64,000 nt of DNA from Candidatus Gastranaerophilales bacterium. GTDB lineage: Bacteria; Cyanobacteriota; Vampirovibrionia; Gastranaerophilales; Gastranaerophilaceae. The notes below the pieces were generated by a model. The model saw nothing but the letters and a program-made list of their open reading frames with translations, was not told the origin of the DNA and ran no database searches. The stretch lies in contig CALVFU010000002.1 of assembly GCA_944326905.1 (NCBI GenBank), positions 62,001-126,000 of the forward strand, read 5' to 3'. Each line of letters starts with the position of its first letter. Position 1 is the stretch's first letter. A program made the translations under genes and the position numbers. This document shows, piece by piece, positions 58,673-64,000 of this stretch.

Positions 58673-59842
58673 ATGCTGGAAGTAAAAAATAAAAAAGGTA
58701 CTATAGGCTGGTTGTCAGCTGCGCATTTAGTTTGTGATTCTTATACAGGATTTATGAATCCTCTTATGCCTTTTATTGCTCTAAAGCTAGGTATTGCACT
58801 TGGTACTGCTACAATAATAATAAGTATATCTCATATTTTTTCTTCGATGCTGCAGCCATTTTTCGGCTTTTTTGCAGATAATACCTTGAAACGTTTATTT
58901 GTTTTTTGGGGGCTTATACTTGTATGTGTATTTATACCCCTTACAACGCTTGCTCCAAATACTTTATTATTGGTAGTCTTTATGGCATTAGGAAGCTTAG
59001 GCAGCAGTTTTTTTCATCCCCAGGCAACTGGTTTTGTAATTAAATTTGCAGAAAATGCCCAAACCAATTCAATGGGGATTTATATGAGCTTAGGCTCAAT
59101 AGGTTATTCTTTAGGTCCGTTGCTTGCCGCCTGGGTAGCTCAATACTTAGGTATGGAAAAAATGCCCTTTACTGCGATTTTGGGACTTTCAACGGCTGCT
59201 TTAATGTTTAAGTATGTTCCTAAGATGTCCGATCGTGGTGAAAAAATTGTGAAAAAGACTTTGAAACGCACTTTTATTGATGTCTTTTCACATAAAACTA
59301 TTAAGTATTTACTTATAATATCAATGATGAAAACACTTGTTACAAACAGTACTTGTATATTGCTGCCATTTTTGTGGCGTGATATGGGTTATAGTCCGTT
59401 TTATATAGGTATAGCTTTATTTGCTTTTATTTTTGCTGGCGGTATAGGGTCTCTTTTAAGCAGAAAAGTAGAACTTCTTATTGGTACGAAGCCTTTGCTC
59501 TATTTTTCAATGTACATAACTTTTCCGCTGATGTTGTTTTTTGCTTTTTCGTACGAAGCTCATCCTGCATTATCTCTAATAATATTTTTAATCATGGGTT
59601 TTACGACAATGTTAGCTCAGCCTGTTACGGTTGTAATGGCTCAAAACATACTCCCTGAATATAAAAGTATTGCAGCAGGCTTAATGGTTGGTTTTTCTTG
59701 GGGGGTTATTGCTGTTATTCTATCTGCTGTTGGTATTATTGCTGAAAAGTTCGGAATTATTAATGTCTTGATAGCACTATTTATACTGCCTGTTCTTGCG
59801 GCATATTTTATTAAATACTTGGACAGTGATTATGATAAATGA
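58673..59842 (+). CDS. MFS transporter, fosmidomycin-resistance (Fsr) type
   Basis: A protein of 389 residues with 12 predicted membrane helices. The N-terminus SAAHLVCDSYTGFMNPLMPF, the Gly-rich LGSLGSSFFHPQATGFV and GFTTMLAQPVTVVMAQ fit the Fsr-like MFS subgroup, which exports fosmidomycin-like or other small molecules. Monocistronic with a leaderless-type promoter. The true substrate is unknown. Confidence 0.9.
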   Translation: MLEVKNKKGTIGWLSAAHLVCDSYTGFMNPLMPFIALKLGIALGTATIIISISHIFSSMLQPFFGFFADNTLKRLFVFWGLILVCVFIPLTTLAPNTLLLVVFMALGSLGSSFFHPQATGFVIKFAENAQTNSMGIYMSLGSIGYSLGPLLAAWVAQYLGMEKMPFTAILGLSTAALMFKYVPKMSDRGEKIVKKTLKRTFIDVFSHKTIKYLLIISMMKTLVTNSTCILLPFLWRDMGYSPFYIGIALFAFIFAGGIGSLLSRKVELLIGTKPLLYFSMYITFPLMLFFAFSYEAHPALSLIIFLIMGFTTMLAQPVTVVMAQNILPEYKSIAAGLMVGFSWGVIAVILSAVGIIAEKFGIINVLIALFILPVLAAYFIKYLDSDYDK

Positions 59843-59853
59843 TAATGGGTTTA

Positions 59854-60987
59854 TTATACAGTTACTGCGTTTTTCGCATGTTTGTTTTTTCTCTGTTTTC
59901 TCCTCATTAAATCTACAAAGGCTTCAAGCCTTGTAATATAGCCGGCTCTTCCTGTTTGTTCGTCCATAATAAGTGTAAGAATAGGCACTTCACAATCTTT
60001 TCGCATAGCCGGGAATATATTTTGAGACATAATTTCAGGCATGCAGGTAAAAGGGCTTATATGAATAATGCCATCTTTATGCTGCTCATTTGCGTATGCA
60101 ACATCGGAAACACATTCCAGTGCATCACCGCCTATATCGCGCATTAAGTATGGTTTTGCAAGCCTTTCGGCTCTTTGAAGGTGCGTCTCGCCATTTCTAA
60201 AAGCTTTAGGAATTATTGCATCTTTTAAAAAGCTGCTTACTGTAAGGCTTCTTCTTGTTTGAACGCCCATTCTTCCTAGCTCTCGTTCAATGTTTTGGTT
60301 AGAAAAATCATCGTTTACAAGATAAATTTCGCCTGTTATATCTACATTTAGTATTTCGCGTTTAGTGTCAATTGGTGTTTTTTCGATTTCTGCAAGAGCT
60401 TTATGATATGCTTTTTTTAACTCCAGAGTGCTGTTTACTTTATCTATTAATTTTATAGCTTTTTTATAATTTTTTTCAGCTGTACCGGGGGTAATCTCCC
60501 GCGCTCTGTAATAAGATAGCGCAGAATCTAAGTCATCAACTGCAAAAACTTTTCGTATTCCAATATTAATTGCGCGCATAAATAAAATCGGATCATTTTT
60601 TCCTGTAAGTTCTTTTAAAAAATTGTAAATTCCTTTTATTCCGTCATAAAGAGAAAGTTCTATATAGTTTGCGTTATAACCTAAATCTTGTAATGTTTTA
60701 TGAATATTCTGTCCGTATTCACCGAGCCGGCAAATTCCCGGAGATGTAATCATTGCTACGTAATCAGCGCCCCCTTCTATAGCTTCTATAAAATTACCTA
60801 AAATAAGTTTATATGGCAGACAAATTGCTTCCGGCGAATTTTTTGTGCCAAGAGAAAGTGTTTTTTTATTGGTATAGGGCGGAATAAACGGCTCAACACC
60901 GACTTTCCTTAATGCTGCAGCCCAGGCTATAGAAATTGTGCCCATGTGCGGAAATGCTACTTTTATCTTTTTTTCGGTTTCTTTCAT
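59854..60987 (-). CDS. DUF2229 / 2-hydroxyacyl-CoA dehydratase activase-related protein
   Basis: A protein of 377 residues. The N-terminus IKVAFPHMGTISIAWAAALRKVGVEPFIPPYTNKKTL (residues 8-44, quoted in part) and AICLPYKLILGNF match DUF2229, a domain otherwise fused to the ATPase activators of (R)-2-hydroxyacyl-CoA dehydratases. Cys in SPGICRLGEYGQN and in ISPFTCMPEIM could hold an Fe-S cluster. The activator ATPase domain is not present. AGGA lies 8 nt upstream of the ATG. The function of the stand-alone form is unclear. Confidence 0.75.
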   Translation of the reverse strand: MKETEKKIKVAFPHMGTISIAWAAALRKVGVEPFIPPYTNKKTLSLGTKNSPEAICLPYKLILGNFIEAIEGGADYVAMITSPGICRLGEYGQNIHKTLQDLGYNANYIELSLYDGIKGIYNFLKELTGKNDPILFMRAINIGIRKVFAVDDLDSALSYYRAREITPGTAEKNYKKAIKLIDKVNSTLELKKAYHKALAEIEKTPIDTKREILNVDITGEIYLVNDDFSNQNIERELGRMGVQTRRSLTVSSFLKDAIIPKAFRNGETHLQRAERLAKPYLMRDIGGDALECVSDVAYANEQHKDGIIHISPFTCMPEIMSQNIFPAMRKDCEVPILTLIMDEQTGRAGYITRLEAFVDLMRRKQRKNKHAKNAVTV

Positions 60988-61034
60988 AATATTTATCCTG
61001 TACGCATTGTATTAATTTATTTTATCATAAAAAC

Positions 61035-62450
61035 TTAAGCTTTTAAATCTGGATGACGTGCAGCAAGTGTCTCATCAACTCTTTTTACAGGAGTTGTATG
61101 CGGAGATTCTGCTACAAAACTAGGATTTTTTTCTATTTCGTCAGCAATTTTTAGCATTGCTTCAATAAAATTATCCAAAACTGTTTTTGATTCAGATTCA
61201 GTCGGCTCAATCATTATTGCTTCGTGAACAATTAAAGGAAAATATACGGTTGGCGGATGTATATTATAGTCCATAAGCCGTTTAGCTATTCCGATAGTAC
61301 TTACACCGTACTCCTTTTGCTTATCTCCGCTTAAGACAAATTCGTGCATGCACGGTTCATCGTATGGGAGAAGGTATTTTTCTTTTAATTTTTCTTTTAT
61401 GTAATTTGCGTTAAGAACGGCATCACCACTTGCTTTTTTTAGATTTTGACCCATCATAAGAATGTAAGCATAAGCTTTTACAAGAACGCCGAAATTGCCG
61501 TAGAAAGCCTTAACCTTTCCTATTGAATGTTTTAAGTTGTAATTTCTAAAATAATTTTTTCCATTAAAATCTATAATGGGAGACGGTAGGTATTGTTTTA
61601 ATTCTTCTGTTACGCAGATGGGACCGGCTCCAGGTCCTCCTCCTCCATGGGGAGTTGCAAATGTCTTATGCAGATTTAGATGTACTACATCAAAGCCCAT
61701 AATATAAGGATTTGTATACCCCATTATTGCATTAAAGTTTGCGCCGTCATAATATAGCAGAGAGCCGTTTTCATGCATTAGTTTTGAAATTTCTAATACA
61801 TTTTCTTCAAATAATCCCAAAGTATTTGGGTTTGTCATCATTATAGCTGCAACATTTTTGTCTAAATTGGCTTTTAAGTCTTCAATATCAATCTGCCCGC
61901 GGTTGTTAGATTTTATTTGGACAATTTCAAAACCGCACATTTTTGCACTTGCAGGATTTGTACCATGTGCCGAATCAGAGACTAAAACTTTTGTTCTTTT
62001 ATCATTTTTTGTTTCAAAAAATTTTTTTATAACCATCATTCCGCTGAGTTCACCGTGCGCTCCGGCACAGGGCTGTAGGCTTACAGCACTCATTCCTGTA
62101 ATGATTTTCAGAGTTTCTTGCAGTTTGTACATAAGCTCCAGCGCGCCTTGTGAGTCTTCGTCGCTTGATAGTGGATGAAGATTTGTAAAGCCTTCTAAAG
62201 ATGCTAAAAGTTCATTTACTTTAGGGTTATATTTCATAGTACAGGAGCCTAAAGGATAAAATCCTTTTTCAATACAAAAATTTCTGTCTGAAAGTTCTTT
62301 ATAATGCCGCATAACTTCCAGTTCGCTTAATTTAGGGAGCCCTATTTCTCCTTGTCTTAGATATTTTGATGAAATACAATCACAAGATGTAATATCTGCA
62401 TCTAGTAATATCCCGTCTACCCCGCTGCTCTTTTCAAAAATAGTTTTCAT
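61035..62450 (-). CDS. gcvPB: Glycine dehydrogenase (decarboxylating) subunit 2
   Basis: The C-terminal half (471 residues) of the split P-protein of the glycine cleavage system, PLP-dependent. The PLP-lysine region is HLNLHKTFATPHGGGGPGAG; FYPLGSCTMKYNPK near the N-terminus is also diagnostic. It needs gcvPA, gcvH, gcvT and lpd, none of which is in this window. Its ATG overlaps the stop of the sigma factor gene (ATGA, 62447-62450), so the two are transcribed together. No glycine riboswitch precedes it. Confidence 0.95.
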   Translation of the reverse strand: MKTIFEKSSGVDGILLDADITSCDCISSKYLRQGEIGLPKLSELEVMRHYKELSDRNFCIEKGFYPLGSCTMKYNPKVNELLASLEGFTNLHPLSSDEDSQGALELMYKLQETLKIITGMSAVSLQPCAGAHGELSGMMVIKKFFETKNDKRTKVLVSDSAHGTNPASAKMCGFEIVQIKSNNRGQIDIEDLKANLDKNVAAIMMTNPNTLGLFEENVLEISKLMHENGSLLYYDGANFNAIMGYTNPYIMGFDVVHLNLHKTFATPHGGGGPGAGPICVTEELKQYLPSPIIDFNGKNYFRNYNLKHSIGKVKAFYGNFGVLVKAYAYILMMGQNLKKASGDAVLNANYIKEKLKEKYLLPYDEPCMHEFVLSGDKQKEYGVSTIGIAKRLMDYNIHPPTVYFPLIVHEAIMIEPTESESKTVLDNFIEAMLKIADEIEKNPSFVAESPHTTPVKRVDETLAARHPDLKA

Positions 62451-63118
62451 TCACACTCCTGTTTTAGTAATTCTTTTTTTATTTTTTCTAATGAATATTG
62501 TATAATTCTTGAAATTCTTGATTGGGAAAGGTTAAATTCAGCAGAAATATCTTTAAGTTTTTTGTTATAAAAGAACTTAGCTTTAATAATTTCTCTTTCC
62601 TTTTCAGGCAGTTCTTCAATAGCTGTTTCTATGTACTGTCTTACTTCTGCCATTTGTGCATAGGTTTCAGGAGAGGCAGAGGTATCTTTTAATACTATGG
62701 GTGTTTCGTTCTCTGTTACATCATCGATTGAAAGGATAGGTGTATAATGTGGTGCGGTATTTTCTTGATTTTTTAAAAGATACCACTTGTATCGGCGGCG
62801 AACCTCGTTACGAATTGCCCATTTTATTGCATTAGAAAGATACGCATTATTAAAAAATGTATCTGATTTTGCATTCTTGAATAGATAGTAGATAGTGTAG
62901 TTACCGACATTTACAACTTCACTAAACTCTATCAAGCCAAGAGAAGAGAATTTTTTAAATTCTACTTTGCTTATTGTTTCAATTAGCTCTTTATATTGTG
63001 ATATGTCTATTTTGTTTCCTGCAGCTTCGCTCATACATATATCATACTCTAAAAATGACAATGGTAAAGGGGTGTGAGTAAAACGAAAATTATGAGGCAG
63101 CATTATATTAATCTTCAT
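62447..63118 (-). CDS. Sigma-70 family RNA polymerase sigma factor
   Basis: A protein of 223 residues. Region 2 is near residues 60-110 (LGLIEFSEVVNVGNYTIYYL, AIKWAIRNEVRRRY) and region 4 near 165-220 (IEELPEKEREIIKAKFFY, then the helix-turn-helix LKDISAEFNLSQSRISRIIQ). A full region 3 is absent; a linker of about 45 residues takes its place. The start is uncertain: the ATG at 63118 has a TATAAC 4 nt upstream and no ribosome site; the ATG of MSEAAGN further in (about 63034) is an alternative. It precedes gcvPB in an ATGA overlap. Confidence 0.82.
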   Translation of the reverse strand: MKINIMLPHNFRFTHTPLPLSFLEYDICMSEAAGNKIDISQYKELIETISKVEFKKFSSLGLIEFSEVVNVGNYTIYYLFKNAKSDTFFNNAYLSNAIKWAIRNEVRRRYKWYLLKNQENTAPHYTPILSIDDVTENETPIVLKDTSASPETYAQMAEVRQYIETAIEELPEKEREIIKAKFFYNKKLKDISAEFNLSQSRISRIIQYSLEKIKKELLKQECE

Positions 63119-63172
63119 AATTGTTATAATTTTATTGTTAATGAAATATGGTGATGTTAGAATTTGGTAGTA

Positions 63173-63880
63173 ATGACAATGAAAAAAAATATATTTACAA
63201 TTTTTATAGCTTTAGGGCTTGCTATATCAGCAGTGTCAGCAAACGAGCCTGAGACTGCTGCAGAATATTATAATTCTGCAATGGCTGATTACAAAGCAGA
63301 AAAATATGTGCCAGCACTAAAGGCTTTGAATAAAGCTATAGAAATTTCTCCAAAAAATGATTTGTATATCTTTACAAGAGGAGTTTTGCGATACGATGCT
63401 TTTAAAGACTATCCGGGCGCAATCTCTGATTTAAAAGAGGTTGTACAGTTAAACCCTGATTACCCTTCAGTGTATGCTGAACTTGCGTATGTCTCTGTAT
63501 TTAATCGTGATATTACTGAGGCAAAAGAATATTTAACTTTAGCCGAAGTGCAAAATTCAAGTGATTTAAAAATATTCTTAACTCGTGCCCTGATCTGTAT
63601 AATCAATCAAAATTATTCAGGAGCTGTGTTAATTTATGATAAGGCAATTGAAATATATCCTGAGAATTCGGATTTATATTTGAGAAGGGGATACGCAAAA
63701 TCGTATATGCGAAAGTATCGTGATGCAATAAAAGATTATGACAGAGCAATAGAATTAAATCCACAGAATTATTCAGCTTATGAAAAACGTGCTGAAGTCC
63801 ATAATACAATGCTAAGGACTGGAAAAGCACGAAAGGACTGGCTAAAATCTGATGAGCTCAGATTTAATAGAAATAAATAA
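63173..63880 (+). CDS. Secreted TPR-repeat protein
   Basis: A protein of 235 residues. The signal peptide (KKNIFTIFIALGLAISAVSA) is followed by about six tetratricopeptide repeats (AAEYYNSAMADYKAEKYVPA, AIEISPKND, AIEIYPENSDLYLRRGYAK, DYDRAIELNPQNYSAYEKRA). These bind partner proteins in the envelope. The ATG at 63173 (or 63179) lies 9 nt after TGTTAGAAT, an extended -10, with almost no 5' leader. It diverges from the sigma factor gene. Confidence 0.85.
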   Translation: MTMKKNIFTIFIALGLAISAVSANEPETAAEYYNSAMADYKAEKYVPALKALNKAIEISPKNDLYIFTRGVLRYDAFKDYPGAISDLKEVVQLNPDYPSVYAELAYVSVFNRDITEAKEYLTLAEVQNSSDLKIFLTRALICIINQNYSGAVLIYDKAIEIYPENSDLYLRRGYAKSYMRKYRDAIKDYDRAIELNPQNYSAYEKRAEVHNTMLRTGKARKDWLKSDELRFNRNK

Positions 63881-64000
63881 GTACTATTTAATTAAAAAGA
63901 TGGTTAAAAAATTGTTTTAGTTTGTTAGAAGGTTTTTGTGTATTTGCTGCTTTTTTGTCAGCATTTTATCAGTTTCGTAAATCATTTATTGAGTTGCTTC
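63881..64000. other. Window tail without a supported gene
   Basis: 120 bp, AT-rich. On the minus strand a short reading frame ends at about 63890, but it is preceded by in-frame stops; no start and no ribosome site are seen. Nothing is assigned. Confidence 0.6.

Noticed and set aside
63881-64000. Minus-strand fragment ending in a Lys/Phe-rich C-terminus-like sequence
   Set aside because: In-frame stops lie immediately upstream, and no start or ribosome site is seen.

Overview
The window is AT-rich, densely coded bacterial DNA with the standard code (TGA is used as a stop, often in ATGA stop/start overlaps). It carries a homologue of the cyanobacterial/plastid protein Ycf23, a DUF212 protein, a DciA-like helicase loader and fermentative hydrogen metabolism ([FeFe] hydrogenase, CoA transferase), but no photosynthesis or respiration genes. 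With several unrecognised proteins that share an N-terminal PAF[GK][AG] motif, this best fits a non-photosynthetic gut cyanobacterial relative (Vampirovibrionia/Melainabacteria, Gastranaerophilales type). That is an inference from gene content; no 16S rRNA gene is present.

Layout. Positions 1-12418 (minus strand) hold one tightly overlapped operon of 13 genes, the last cut by the window edge: six family-2 glycosyltransferase genes (three sharing an almost identical N-terminus, two being a recent tandem duplication), a short nucleotide-sugar dehydrogenase, an aldo/keto reductase, a radical SAM protein, a transketolase N-terminal subunit, and a PqqD-like / HprK-like kinase / nucleotidyltransferase trio. 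This looks like a surface glycan locus with an embedded peptide-modification-like module. Upstream (12548-12890) lie three copies of a 22-bp dyad. Two form perfect 30-bp inverted repeats around 122 bp holding a promoter-like element, the architecture of an invertible (phase-variable) promoter, here pointing away from the operon.

Positions 13173-33540 are mainly housekeeping: a small lipoprotein, glyA, a WecA/TagO-type transferase with an apparent ATT start, a flavodiiron protein, an RmlD-like reductase, trpS, a secreted GH13 enzyme, pyk, ribE-ribBA-GNAT, the dciA-like/rsgA/ispA/DUF212 operon, and nrnA-brkB-HIT-speE. Positions 33690-37403 carry a marR-emrA-emrB-like efflux operon and an unknown protein. 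Positions 38065-45637 form a hydrogen region: the trimeric bifurcating-type [FeFe] hydrogenase (minus) diverges from a thioredoxin-like ferredoxin, a sensory-type [FeFe] hydrogenase with a PAS-like region, and a SpoIIE/PP2C phosphatase (plus).

Positions 45739-64000 contain a lipoprotein, Hsp20, a CoA-disulfide reductase with rhodanese domain, a REP-associated transposase flanked by REP hairpins, a short leader peptide gene with seven consecutive Ser codons and an attenuator-like terminator in front of a 512-residue membrane protein, a CoA transferase pair, the Ycf23 homologue, a trypsin-like protease, transporters, gcvPB overlapped with a sigma factor gene, and a TPR protein. Several genes appear to be leaderless, with a -10 box 6 nt before the ATG.

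The most unusual items are the invertible-promoter candidate, the Ser-codon attenuator, the cyclase-less lasso-like tailoring trio inside a glycan operon, and the leaderless promoter pattern. No tRNA, rRNA or CRISPR was found.
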